A DNA stretch of 64,000 nucleotides, taken from positions 62,001-126,000 of the forward strand of contig NZ_JBICTU010000003.1 in NCBI RefSeq assembly GCF_043197795.1. The letters are read 5' to 3'. The notes below the pieces were generated by a model. It saw only the letters and a program-made list of their open reading frames with translations. It made no database searches and had not been told where the DNA came from. The first letter of the stretch is position 1. Every line of letters begins with the position of its first letter. The translations under genes and the position numbers were made by a program. Of this stretch, positions 1-7,405 are shown one piece after another. The DNA comes from Sphaerisporangium sp040649355 (GTDB lineage Bacteria > Actinomycetota > Actinomycetes > Streptosporangiales > Streptosporangiaceae).

Positions 1-628
1 GCTCGTAGGCGGGGTCGGCGAGCATCTCGGCGGCGCCGGTGCGCAGCAGCATGGTCAGCTTGGTGGTGCGGACGAAGGTCACGAGGTCGTCGACGTAGTC
101 GGCGGGGGAGAAGCCGATGAGGCTGCGCCCGAGCTGCTCGCCGACGATGCGCTGGATCTCCCGCACGGCGGGCACGCGCTGCCCGGGCTCCCAGCGCGCG
201 GTCACGGCCTCGGCCATGGCGACCACCTCGGGCAGCCGGCCGGTGATCGTGGTGCGGGCGTAGCCCCGGCTGGTCAGCATGCGGTGCTGGCGGTGCATGT
301 CGCCCTCGCGGCTGAAGCCGTCCATGCCCAGCTCGTTGCTGAAGTCCTCCCAGTGGCTGTCGGACCTCAGCTTGACCGCGCCGTCCGTGCCCTGGTGCAT
401 GTTGGTGGTGCGCATCGCGAAGGCGTTGGCCTCCGGGCCGGCGAGCACGGTGAACTCGTCGCCCTCCTTACGGGCCAGCTCGCCCTTCTGGAGCACGCGG
501 AACACCGGCCCGTACTCCAGATAGCAGTCGATGAGGTACTGCTGGTCGTTGATGCTCCCGGGCCGGGTCACCGTGGGTGGCGGCGGGACATCGGTGATGT
601 CAACGGGTCCGGACGGCTGGGGTGCCAT
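1..628 (-). CDS. Cytochrome P450, N-terminal part (cut by window edge)
   Basis: About 209 N-terminal residues are visible and the gene runs off the left edge. The ATG at 626-628 is preceded by AGGAG about 7 bases upstream. After a proline-rich start come features typical of the N-terminal half of a bacterial P450: a beta-strand segment with AGPEANAFAM, then a GDMHRQHRMLTSRGYAR stretch that matches the helix C region, where a conserved histidine and arginine contact haem propionates. The I-helix, ExxR and haem-cysteine motifs would lie outside the window, so activity cannot be judged. It follows the P450 gene at 676-1881 by 47 bases on the same strand and is probably co-transcribed with it. 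The family call is fairly sure; the substrate is unknown. Confidence 0.75.
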   Translation of the reverse strand, partial: MAPQPSGPVDITDVPPPPTVTRPGSINDQQYLIDCYLEYGPVFRVLQKGELARKEGDEFTVLAGPEANAFAMRTTNMHQGTDGAVKLRSDSHWEDFSNELGMDGFSREGDMHRQHRMLTSRGYARTTITGRLPEVVAMAEAVTARWEPGQRVPAVREIQRIVGEQLGRSLIGFSPADYVDDLVTFVRTTKLTMLLRTGAAEMLADPAYE

Positions 629-675
629 GGGGGATCTCCTCGTACTCGAAGCCTGTCGCGGCCTGCCGTGCCTGG

Positions 676-1881
676 TCACCAGGCGACCGGCAGCTCCTCC
701 AGGCCGCTCACCATCAGTCCTGTCTTGCGCCGCACCTGGCCTGTCGGCACGGCGAGGCGCATGCCGGGGAACTCCCGCAGCAAGGTGCCCAGCACGATCT
801 GGAGCTCGACCCGCGCCAGCGCCGCGCCCAGGCAGAAGTGCGGGCCGAGACCGAAGGACAGGTGCGGGTTGGGGTGCCGGGCGACATCCAGCCTGTCGGG
901 GTCGGTGAAATAGCGTTCGTCCCGGTTGGCCGACAGCACCCCGGCCATCACCATCTGGCCGGCCTGGATCGGGGTGCCGCCCAGCTCCAGGTCCTCCTGC
1001 GTGAACCGCTGACGGTCGATGTCGCCGAGCGTCTGGAAACGCAGCAGCTCTTCGACGGCGGTGACGATCAGGGACGGGTCGGCGTGGATCCTCGCCACCT
1101 CCGCGGGATGCTCCAGCAGGCGCCACATGCCGAGGCTGATCGCGTTGATGGTCGACTCGTGGCCGCCGATGAGCAGGCCGGTCGCGAGGTAGACCAGCTC
1201 AAGCTCGGTCAGCCGCTCCTCCTTGTCGCTGGCGGCCACCATGTCGCTGAGCAGGTCGTCACCCGGGTGCTCGCGCTTTCGCGCCACCTGCTCGCCGAAG
1301 TAGGCGAACAGGTCGTGCCAGGCGGTGACCACCTCCTCGCGGGGATAGGAGGTGACCGACAGCGTGCGGTCGGACCAGCCGCGGAACTTCTCGGAGTCCT
1401 CGTGCGGCACCCCGAGCAGCTCGCAGATGACCCTGATGGGCAGGGGCGAGGCGACGACGGAGACCAGGTCGGCGGGGCTGCCGTGACGGCGCAGGTCGTC
1501 GATCAGGGTGTCGGTGTGCTTCTGGATCGCGGGGCGCAGGGACTCCACCCGCCGTGGGGTGAAGGCCCGGCTCACCACGGCCCTCAGCGTGCGGTGCGGC
1601 GGCCCGTCCATGCCGAGCGTACGGGTGATCTGGCCGAGGTCCGCTGGAGGCGTGGCGCGGTCGCCCGCGCGGGCCGTCCCCCGCGGGTTGAACGTGCGGT
1701 TGAACCGGGGGTCGGACAGCACCGCCGCCACGTCGTCGTACCGCGTCACCAGGAGCGCCTCGTCGCCGTTGGGCAGCTTCACCGGGCAGACGGGCTGCTC
1801 CTCGCGCAGCCGCCGCATGTGGGCGGGGGCCTGCGGTCCCATCAGCTCTTCGATCGTGCGGGGAGTGCTGGCGGGCGTCAT
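676..1881 (-). CDS. Cytochrome P450 monooxygenase
   Basis: A 401-residue soluble bacterial P450, complete in length. Visible motifs are the I-helix oxygen-binding segment LLIGGHEST (about 237-244), the K-helix ExxR (E278 to R281) and the haem-binding loop FGLGPHFCLG with the ligand cysteine at about 350. The start at MTPAS was chosen because residues align with the usual P450 N-terminus and a GGAAGGG lies just upstream; an open frame continues 33 codons further but has no P450 character. It needs ferredoxin and reductase partners, and none is encoded nearby. The neighbouring second P450, exporter and isoprenoid genes suggest a tailoring role on a secondary metabolite; this is inferred from context. 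Confidence 0.93.
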   Translation of the reverse strand: MTPASTPRTIEELMGPQAPAHMRRLREEQPVCPVKLPNGDEALLVTRYDDVAAVLSDPRFNRTFNPRGTARAGDRATPPADLGQITRTLGMDGPPHRTLRAVVSRAFTPRRVESLRPAIQKHTDTLIDDLRRHGSPADLVSVVASPLPIRVICELLGVPHEDSEKFRGWSDRTLSVTSYPREEVVTAWHDLFAYFGEQVARKREHPGDDLLSDMVAASDKEERLTELELVYLATGLLIGGHESTINAISLGMWRLLEHPAEVARIHADPSLIVTAVEELLRFQTLGDIDRQRFTQEDLELGGTPIQAGQMVMAGVLSANRDERYFTDPDRLDVARHPNPHLSFGLGPHFCLGAALARVELQIVLGTLLREFPGMRLAVPTGQVRRKTGLMVSGLEELPVAW

Positions 1882-1999
1882 CGCGCCATCCCTTCCGTTC
1901 CCGGGCCGCTTCGCCCCCACGATCGCATGGCGGCATTCCCCTGCGGCCCCCCAGAAACCCCAGCATTTCGCCCCGGCCACGGGCAGATCGTCGTGCCGG

Positions 2000-3634
2000 T
2001 CAGACCTCCTCGGCGGCCGGCTCCTCGCGCCGGGAGCGGGCCGGCGGGATCGGGGTCTCCTTCAGGAACAGGCTGGCCACCAGGGGTATGGCGAGGATGA
2101 CGGCGGCCACGAGGAACACCAGGTGCAGCACGTCGGCGAGGCCGGTGCGCATGGACCGCTCGACCAGCTCGAACAGCGCTCGCTGCGCCTCGGGGACCTG
2201 CTCGCGCAGCCGGCCCACCTGGGCCGGGTCGAACAGCGTGGAAAGGTCCTGCGAGCCGCCGCCGGTGAGCTTGCGCAGCAGCTCGGGGGGAGCGCTGACC
2301 GTGGCGAGCCTGGAGGCGATCTCGACGGACAGGCGGTTGGCCATGATGCTGCCGAGCACCACCACCGCCACCGTGCCGCCGAGGTTGCGCCAGAAGTTCA
2401 CCTGGGCGGTGGCGACCCCCACGACCTCCTTGGCCATCGAGGCCTGGACGACCGCGGTCGACAGCGGCCAGACCAGGCCCATGCCCATGCCGAGCACAAC
2501 CAGGTCGGCCACGACGTGCCAGTGGGGGCTGGTCAGCGTCACCGTGGTGAGCATGAGCAGCCCGGCGACCATCGCGGCCAGGCCCACGGTGCCGATGAAC
2601 CGGTAGTAGCGCACGCGCGCGATGAGCTGGCCCGACACCGGCGAGGCCACCAGCATGCCGAGCAGCAGCGGGGTGAGCAGGGTGCCCGAGCCGGTCGCCG
2701 TCTCGCCGAGGACTCCCTGGTAGAGCAGTGGGATGAAGACCGCCAGGCCGTACAGGCCGACGGCGGACAGGCCCGCGATGACCATGGCGATCGTGAACAC
2801 CGGGTCCAGGAACAGGCCGAGCGGGACGATGGGGTTGGCGACGGAGCGCTCTACGAACAGGAAGACAGGCAGCCCGACCACCGACACCGCGATCAGGCCG
2901 AGCATCAGCGGCGACGTCCAGGCGTGGTCGTTGCTGATGGACAGCGCGATCAGGATGGGGACCAGCGCGACGGCCAGCGCCACGCAGCCGGCGAAGTCGA
3001 TGTCCCGCCAGCTTCGCCGGGTCGCCACGTACGGCAGGAAGAAGAAGGTGAGCCCGACCGCGAGGGCGCCGATCGGCACGTTGACGTAGAAGATCCAGCG
3101 CCACCCCCAGTTGTCCGTGATGTAGCCGCCGAGCGGCGGCGCGGCCACCACGGACAGGCCGATGATGGCGCTGAAGAGGCCGTGCAGCTTGACCCGCTGG
3201 CGCACCGGATAGATGTCGGCCACCACGGCGAACGTCACGGCGGTGAGGACGCCGCCGAACAGGCCCTGCACGCCGCGGAGCAGGATCAGCTCCAGCGTGC
3301 TGGTCGAGGCGCCCACCAGCCAGGACGTGCCGAGGAACCCGGCCAGGCCGATGAGCACCAGCGGCTTGCGGCCGAACAGGTCGCCGAGCTTGCCGGCGAT
3401 GGGCATCAGGATGGTCGAGGTCACGAGGTAGGCCGTGACCACCCAGGCGTAGTAGTTCAGCCCTCGCAGGTCCGCGAGGATGCGCGGCATCGCGGTGCCG
3501 ACGATGGTGCCGTCGAGGGAGACGACCAGCAGGGCGATGGCGACGCCCACGGTCGCCGCCACCTTGCGCGAGGAGGACAGGCGCGGCCCGTCGTCATCCG
3601 CCGGGGGAACGGACAGCTCTTCCTTCTGCGTCAT
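2000..3634 (-). CDS. MFS drug exporter, DHA2 (EmrB/QacA) family
   Basis: A 544-residue membrane transporter with the length and hydrophobic pattern of 14-helix DHA2 proton-driven exporters. Near the N-terminus is the family signature LDGTIVGTAMPRIL in helix 1, followed by motif A, GKLGDLFGRKP, between helices 2 and 3. The C-terminus is charged (ARSRREEPAAEEV). The start MTQKEEL is preceded by GGAGGT seven bases upstream, and it lies 41 bases inside the end of the upstream marR gene, so the two are translationally linked. This MarR-exporter pairing is the standard layout of self-resistance or export in biosynthetic clusters. The substrate is unknown. Confidence 0.93.
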   Translation of the reverse strand: MTQKEELSVPPADDDGPRLSSSRKVAATVGVAIALLVVSLDGTIVGTAMPRILADLRGLNYYAWVVTAYLVTSTILMPIAGKLGDLFGRKPLVLIGLAGFLGTSWLVGASTSTLELILLRGVQGLFGGVLTAVTFAVVADIYPVRQRVKLHGLFSAIIGLSVVAAPPLGGYITDNWGWRWIFYVNVPIGALAVGLTFFFLPYVATRRSWRDIDFAGCVALAVALVPILIALSISNDHAWTSPLMLGLIAVSVVGLPVFLFVERSVANPIVPLGLFLDPVFTIAMVIAGLSAVGLYGLAVFIPLLYQGVLGETATGSGTLLTPLLLGMLVASPVSGQLIARVRYYRFIGTVGLAAMVAGLLMLTTVTLTSPHWHVVADLVVLGMGMGLVWPLSTAVVQASMAKEVVGVATAQVNFWRNLGGTVAVVVLGSIMANRLSVEIASRLATVSAPPELLRKLTGGGSQDLSTLFDPAQVGRLREQVPEAQRALFELVERSMRTGLADVLHLVFLVAAVILAIPLVASLFLKETPIPPARSRREEPAAEEV

Positions 3635-4232
3635 TGCGACCTCCACGGTCGGCGGTATGCGGGGGATCGGCGGGCGGCGTCGCGCCGGAACCGGGGTCGT
3701 TCCGCTTCGCGGTGGCCCGCCGGACGTTCTGCACGAGACGGAGGCAGAGGTGCCGCAACTGGAGCAGCTCCTCGGTGGTGATGCCATCGGTGATCCCGAC
3801 CTGGCGCTCCACCTGCGTCGACCAGATCTCGTCGACGCGCTCACGGCCGCGCGCGGTCAGCGTGGCGAGCAGGGAGCGACGGTCGCCCGGGTCGGACGCG
3901 CGCCGCACCAGCCCGTCCTTCTCCAGGGAGTCGACGAGGCCGGTCACCGAGGGAGGGGCGATCTCCAGCGCGGCCGCCAGGTGGACGAGGCGCATGCCCT
4001 GCGGCTGCCGGCGCAGCACCAGCAGCACCTGGAGGCGGGCCTCGCTCAGCCCGTGGCGCACGGCCCACCGCTCCAGCGCCCAGCGGTTGAGGCGGGCCGC
4101 CTGGTTGATCGCGGCGAAGGCCTCGACCACCGCGAGCGCCTCGTCGCCCAGCTCGTGGCCGACCAGGGCGCGCAGCTGGGGGTTGAACAGCAGGCCGCTG
4201 TCGTCGACCTCGAAGCCGGGATCGTCAGGCAT
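3594..4232 (-). CDS. MarR family transcriptional regulator
   Basis: A 212-residue winged-helix regulator. The DNA-binding part is visible at roughly residues 75-130: LSEARLQVLLVLRRQPQGMR, then LAAALEIAPPSVTGLVDSLE (recognition helix), then the wing DPGDRRSLLATLTARGRE with the DxRxxxxxLT signature of MarR proteins. The C-terminal 40 residues are low complexity and overlap the exporter start. The ATG at 4230-4232 has a GGGGGA ribosome site. Upstream are two tandem palindromes (4248-4274) that sit where a self-repressor would bind. It probably represses itself and the exporter until a ligand binds; this is inferred from the family and the operator. Confidence 0.93.
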   Translation of the reverse strand: MPDDPGFEVDDSGLLFNPQLRALVGHELGDEALAVVEAFAAINQAARLNRWALERWAVRHGLSEARLQVLLVLRRQPQGMRLVHLAAALEIAPPSVTGLVDSLEKDGLVRRASDPGDRRSLLATLTARGRERVDEIWSTQVERQVGITDGITTEELLQLRHLCLRLVQNVRRATAKRNDPGSGATPPADPPHTADRGGRNDAEGRAVRSPGG

Positions 4233-4247
4233 CGGTCCCCCATCTCG

Positions 4248-4274
4248 TTAGGGTCCTAACTATAAGGCTCCTAA
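4248..4274 (-). promoter_or_regulatory. Tandem palindromic operator upstream of marR
   Basis: TTAGGGTCCTAA (4248-4259) is a palindrome with 5-bp arms. A second copy, TAAGGCTCCTAA (4263-4274), matches it at 10 of 12 positions exactly 15 bases downstream, in the same orientation. A TATAGT box on the minus strand lies between them, so a bound dimer would cover the promoter of marR and the exporter. Assignment to this MarR protein is an inference from position. Confidence 0.6.
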
Positions 4275-4347
4275 GTATGTCCGGCAAGCCTCGCCCGCCT
4301 CCTGGGGATCCGGGCCGCGTACCGCTACCGAAATGCGGGCCAGTGCT

Positions 4348-4363
4348 CCGGCCTTCAGGCCGG
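4348..4363. repeat. Left-end hairpin of the TnpB element
   Basis: A 16-base palindrome, CCGGCCTTCAGGCCGG, with two 7-base arms around TC. The stem is the same as that of the right-end hairpin at 5826-5850, which supports pairing them as element ends. Confidence 0.6.
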
Positions 4364-4395
4364 GGGTGAAGGGCGACACGGGAGTGCCCGCTAGA

Positions 4396-4587
4396 CTAGG
4401 GCACGAGCGTGCCCCGACCTTCCTGACCTTCCCGATGTTGCCGTTCGGCCCGCCAGGCGTAGGGCACCAGGACGGCGAAGGACCGGCCGTTGCGTTCGAT
4501 GGTGGTGTGTTCGCCGGGGTGGTGGGCGGCGTTGGCGCGATCACCGGTGTGTTCACGGATCGCTCGGATTCTCCTACGTTCAGTCAT
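4396..4587 (-). CDS. Small Phd/YefM-like antitoxin protein inside the IS
   Basis: A 63-residue ORF divergent from tnpB and inside the element. The pattern IRAIREHTGDRAN, then a GE turn, then TTIERNGRSFAVLVPY resembles the helix-strand-strand core of Phd/YefM antitoxins, where an N-terminal helix is followed by a VxIxRxGxPxAVLVP strand pair. No toxin gene is adjacent. The start ATG is at 4585-4587; a strong ribosome site is not evident. It could be a real DNA-binding repressor of the divergent tnpB, or a decayed gene. Family assignment rests on motif resemblance only. Confidence 0.5.
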   Translation of the reverse strand: MTERRRIRAIREHTGDRANAAHHPGEHTTIERNGRSFAVLVPYAWRAERQHREGQEGRGTLVP

Positions 4588-4610
4588 AGATCGTGGGTAC
4601 GGTGGTCGCC

Positions 4611-5807
4611 GTGCAGGTTCGTTACCAGTACCGGCTCTACCCGACCCCCGGCCAGTGTCAGTCGCTGGCTCGGGCGTTCGGGTGCGCGCGTACGGTGTTC
4701 AACGACGGGCTGCGCACACGCCAGGACGCCCGCGAGCAGGGGTTGCCGTACATCTCGGACGGGGAGCTGTCGAAGCGGGTCATCACCGAGGCGAAGAAGA
4801 CCCCGGAACGCTCCTGGCTGGGCGAGGTGTCCGCCGTGGTGCTCCAGCAGGCCCTGGCCGACCTGAACACCGCCTACCGGAACTTCTTCGCCTCGATCGC
4901 CGGTAAGCGCAAGGGGCGCAAGGTCGCCGCCCCCCGGTTCCGGTCGAAGAAGGACAACCGGCAGGCGATCCGCTTCACCCGCAACGCCCGGTTCTCCATC
5001 ACGGCGGGAGGGAGACTCCGCCTGCCGAAGATCGGGGACGTGCCGATCCGCTGGTCACGCTCCCTGCCGCCGGCCCCGTCGTCGGTGACGGTGATCAAGG
5101 ACGCGGCCGGGCGGTACTTCGCCAGTTTCGTCGTGGAGACGGCCGAGGAGCCGGTACCGGAGCCGGGCGGCGAAGTCGGTATCGATCTCGGCTTGACCCA
5201 CTTCGCGGTCTTGTCGGACGGCCGGAAGGTCGGCAACCCGCGTTTGCTGCGCCGTGCGGAACGCCGCCTGCGTAAAGCCCAGCAGACCCTTTCCCGCAAG
5301 GAGAAGGGTTCGGCGAACCGAGCCAAGGCACGCGTGAAGGTCGCCAGGGCTCACGCCAAGGTGGCCGACGCGCGCCGCGACTGGACACACAAGCTCTCCA
5401 CGAGCATCATCCGCGACAACCAAGCGGTCTACGTGGAGAACCTGTCGGTGTCCGGTCTGGGCCGGACGCGGTTGGCGAAGTCGGTTCACGACGCGGGCTG
5501 GTCACAGTTCGTGAACATGCTGGAGTACAAGGCCGCCCGGTACGGGCGGACCTTTGCCAAGATCGACCGCTGGTTTCCCAGCTCGAAGCTGTGCTCGGCG
5601 TGCGGGACCATCGCCGGATCGATGCCGCTCAACCTGCGGTCATGGACTTGCCCGTGCGGGGCGGCCCACGACCGGGACGTCAACGCGGCGATCAACATCC
5701 TGGCCGCCGGACGGGCGGACAGGCTAAACGCCTGTGGAGGCTCGGTAAGACCACCGCTCGCGGTGGCACGGGCCGGCGAAGCAGGAAGCCACAGAGGTGC
5801 CGCGTGA
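4611..5807 (+). CDS. tnpB: TnpB RNA-guided endonuclease (IS200/IS605 family)
   Basis: A 398-residue TnpB, full length. The N-terminal YQYRLYPTPGQ and FNDGLRTR stretch is the usual TnpB start. The RuvC-like nuclease triad is intact: D192 in GIDLGL, E276 in YVENLSV and D356 in HDRDVNAA. The zinc finger has C328, C331, C347 and C349 (CSACG, CPCG). Counted this way the spacing matches characterised TnpB proteins, so it is probably active. The GTG at 4611 was chosen because homologues begin with VQVRYQYR; GTG 4593 in the same frame is possible. The guide (omega) RNA of such elements usually covers the 3' end of the gene and ends at the right hairpin. Confidence 0.93.
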   Translation: MQVRYQYRLYPTPGQCQSLARAFGCARTVFNDGLRTRQDAREQGLPYISDGELSKRVITEAKKTPERSWLGEVSAVVLQQALADLNTAYRNFFASIAGKRKGRKVAAPRFRSKKDNRQAIRFTRNARFSITAGGRLRLPKIGDVPIRWSRSLPPAPSSVTVIKDAAGRYFASFVVETAEEPVPEPGGEVGIDLGLTHFAVLSDGRKVGNPRLLRRAERRLRKAQQTLSRKEKGSANRAKARVKVARAHAKVADARRDWTHKLSTSIIRDNQAVYVENLSVSGLGRTRLAKSVHDAGWSQFVNMLEYKAARYGRTFAKIDRWFPSSKLCSACGTIAGSMPLNLRSWTCPCGAAHDRDVNAAINILAAGRADRLNACGGSVRPPLAVARAGEAGSHRGAA

Positions 5808-5825
5808 ACGCGGCACGGGCTGAAT

Positions 5826-5850
5826 CCCCGGCCTTCACTTCAGGCCGGGG
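5826..5850 (+). ncRNA. Right-end hairpin, likely 3' end of the TnpB omega RNA
   Basis: Nine-base arms CCCCGGCCT/AGGCCGGGG enclose the loop TCACTTC, 19 bases after the tnpB stop codon. In TnpB elements the omega RNA scaffold overlaps the tnpB 3' end and terminates at the element end, so the sequence just downstream (from about 5851) would be the guide. The 5' limit of the RNA cannot be seen. Confidence 0.45.
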
Positions 5851-5854
5851 AGCG

Positions 5855-6580
5855 CGTCAACCGCCCCGCTTCGCCCGCCCCGGCACACCCCGCCTCCCGC
5901 ACGAGCACCACATCAAGCCGCTCCTGTACGACCTGCTGCCGGGCGGCGACCCCTGCGACCTGCCGCCGGACGGTGACGCCCGCGATCTGCCGCCGGACGG
6001 CGAGCGCGCGGGCCCCGCCGTGCCGCCGCGGGGCAGGCCGCTGGTCTACGCGACCCTCGGCACCATGTACAACAAGGCGACCTCGGTGTTCGGGGCGCTG
6101 GCCGAGGCGTTCGACGGCCAGGACTACGACGTCCTGATGACGACCGGGCCCGACTGCGACCCGGAGTCCGTGCTGCCCGGCGGGACTCCCGCCAACGTCC
6201 GCCTCGCCCGCTACGTGCCGCACTCGGCCGTCTTCCGGCGCTGCGACGTGGTCATCTCCCACGGTGGCTTCAGCACGGTGATGTGCGCGTTGGCCGAGAG
6301 CGTGCCGCTCGGGCTCATCCCCCTCGGCTCCGACCATGGCACCAACGCCCGGCGCTGCGCGGCCCTGGGCGCCGCGCTCGTCTACCCCCGGTGCGTCCTG
6401 GAGCCCTACCTGCACGTCGCGCCCGAGGACGTCGACCCGGGGCTGGTGCGCGAGATGACCGCGACGCTGCTGGCGGAGGCGTCCTACCGGGCCGCCGCCC
6501 GCACGGTCGCCGCGGAGGTCGCCGCCCTCCCCGGCCCGGACCACGCGGTACGGCTCATCGAGGACCTGCTGAAGCCCTGA
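5855..6580 (+). pseudogene. GT1 glycosyltransferase, C-terminal half only
   Basis: About 240 codons code for the nucleotide-sugar-binding domain of a GT-B (GT1/MGT type) glycosyltransferase. The evidence is GRPLVYATLGTMYNK (start of the C-terminal Rossmann domain), NVRLARYVPHSAVFRRCDVV, then ISHGGFSTVMCALAESVPLG and SDHGTNARRCAALGAAL, the PSPG-like donor loop. The acceptor-binding N-terminal domain is missing and the coding sequence begins abruptly at the right end of the TnpB element. There is no ribosome site or sensible start codon after the junction. The missing half is not on the left side of the element either, so a deletion accompanied or followed the insertion. Transcribed towards the tylF gene, tail to tail. 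It is probably non-functional. Confidence 0.8.
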
Positions 6581-6586
6581 GCAGCG

Positions 6587-7405
6587 CTATTCGTGGCTCT
6601 TGCGCCAGTACGCGGCGGAGTAGTCCACGCGCTCCAGGGTGATGTCCTCGGTGATGCTCTTCAGGTAGTCCTGCACCGCCTCGCGGCATTCCTCGATGGC
6701 GTGGTAGTCGTCCACGATCACGAAGCCGCCCGGGACCACCTTCGGGTAGAGCAGCCGCAGGGCGTCGTAGGTCGAGCCGTACAGGTCCGCGTCGAGCCTG
6801 AGCAGGGCGAGCCGGTCGATGGGGGCGCGGGGCAGCGTGTGGGAGAACCAGCCCGCCAGGAACCGGACCCGCTCGTCCAGCAGGCCGTACTTGGCGAAGG
6901 TCTGCTGCACCTCGGCCAGCGAGGTGCCGGCCAGGAAACGGGCGTAGGCGGTCGAGGCCGGGTCGTCCACCTGCTCGGTCAGCTCGCTCAGCACGCCGAG
7001 CAGGGGGGAGGGATGCCCGGCCTCGTCCCCGGTGCGCGGGAAGCCCTCGAAGGAGTCCGCCGCCCACACGTTCCGGTCGGTCACCGAGTACGCCTTGAGG
7101 GCACCCCGCATGAACACGGCGGCGCCCCCGCGCGCGATCCCCGCCTCCATCAGGTCGCCCGGTATGCCCTCAGCCAGTACCCGCTCGATCAGGAGCTGCA
7201 GGTTGTCCAGCCGGGACATACCGATCATGGTGTGCGCGAGGCTCGGCCAGTCCTTGCCCTCCAGCCGCGCCTGCAGGTCGAAGACGTCGCGCGCCTGCCA
7301 CGGGGTGGCGATCGGCGGGTCGGTGTAGATCAGGTTGAGCAGGCACCGCTTCAGCAGGTCCAGGTAGAGCGAGGTCCCGGCCCCGGCGCCGTCATCCGTG
7401 GTCAC
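6587..7405 (-). CDS. TylF/MycF-type macrocin O-methyltransferase family protein
   Basis: A 272-residue SAM-dependent O-methyltransferase. Family features are YLDLLKRCLLNLIY at the N-terminus, the SAM-binding part around GDLMEAGIARGGAAVFM, and the metal-binding aspartates in LRLDADLYGSTYDALRLLYP and FVIVDDYHAIEECR. Relatives methylate sugar hydroxyls (macrocin, mycinamicin) and related groups on secondary metabolites, using Mg2+. The GTG start at 7403-7405 has GGGGAGG six bases upstream and overlaps the 3' end of ispH by 14 bases, so the two are translationally coupled. The nearby broken glycosyltransferase raises the possibility that its original sugar-linked substrate is no longer made. The exact substrate is unknown. 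Confidence 0.88.
   Translation of the reverse strand: MTTDDGAGAGTSLYLDLLKRCLLNLIYTDPPIATPWQARDVFDLQARLEGKDWPSLAHTMIGMSRLDNLQLLIERVLAEGIPGDLMEAGIARGGAAVFMRGALKAYSVTDRNVWAADSFEGFPRTGDEAGHPSPLLGVLSELTEQVDDPASTAYARFLAGTSLAEVQQTFAKYGLLDERVRFLAGWFSHTLPRAPIDRLALLRLDADLYGSTYDALRLLYPKVVPGGFVIVDDYHAIEECREAVQDYLKSITEDITLERVDYSAAYWRKSHE

Larger units (their letters stand above)
4348..5850 (+). mobile_element. TnpB-only IS200/IS605-like element
   Basis: The interval runs from a left hairpin (4348-4363) to a right hairpin (5826-5850) that share the same stem, CCGGCCT/AGGCCGG. Between them lie a minus-strand Phd-like ORF and a complete tnpB. No Y1 transposase (TnpA) gene is present, so the element could move only with TnpA supplied from elsewhere. 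Subterminal hairpins instead of inverted repeats fit the single-strand IS200/IS605 mechanism. The exact ends and the flanking target motif cannot be fixed from one copy; boundaries could be off by 10-40 bases. On its right side it abuts a glycosyltransferase fragment. Confidence 0.7.

Noticed and set aside
622..2100. A long plus-strand frame opposite the P450 gene
   Set aside because: No start context or motif, and it runs through the whole of a well-supported P450 gene on the minus strand.
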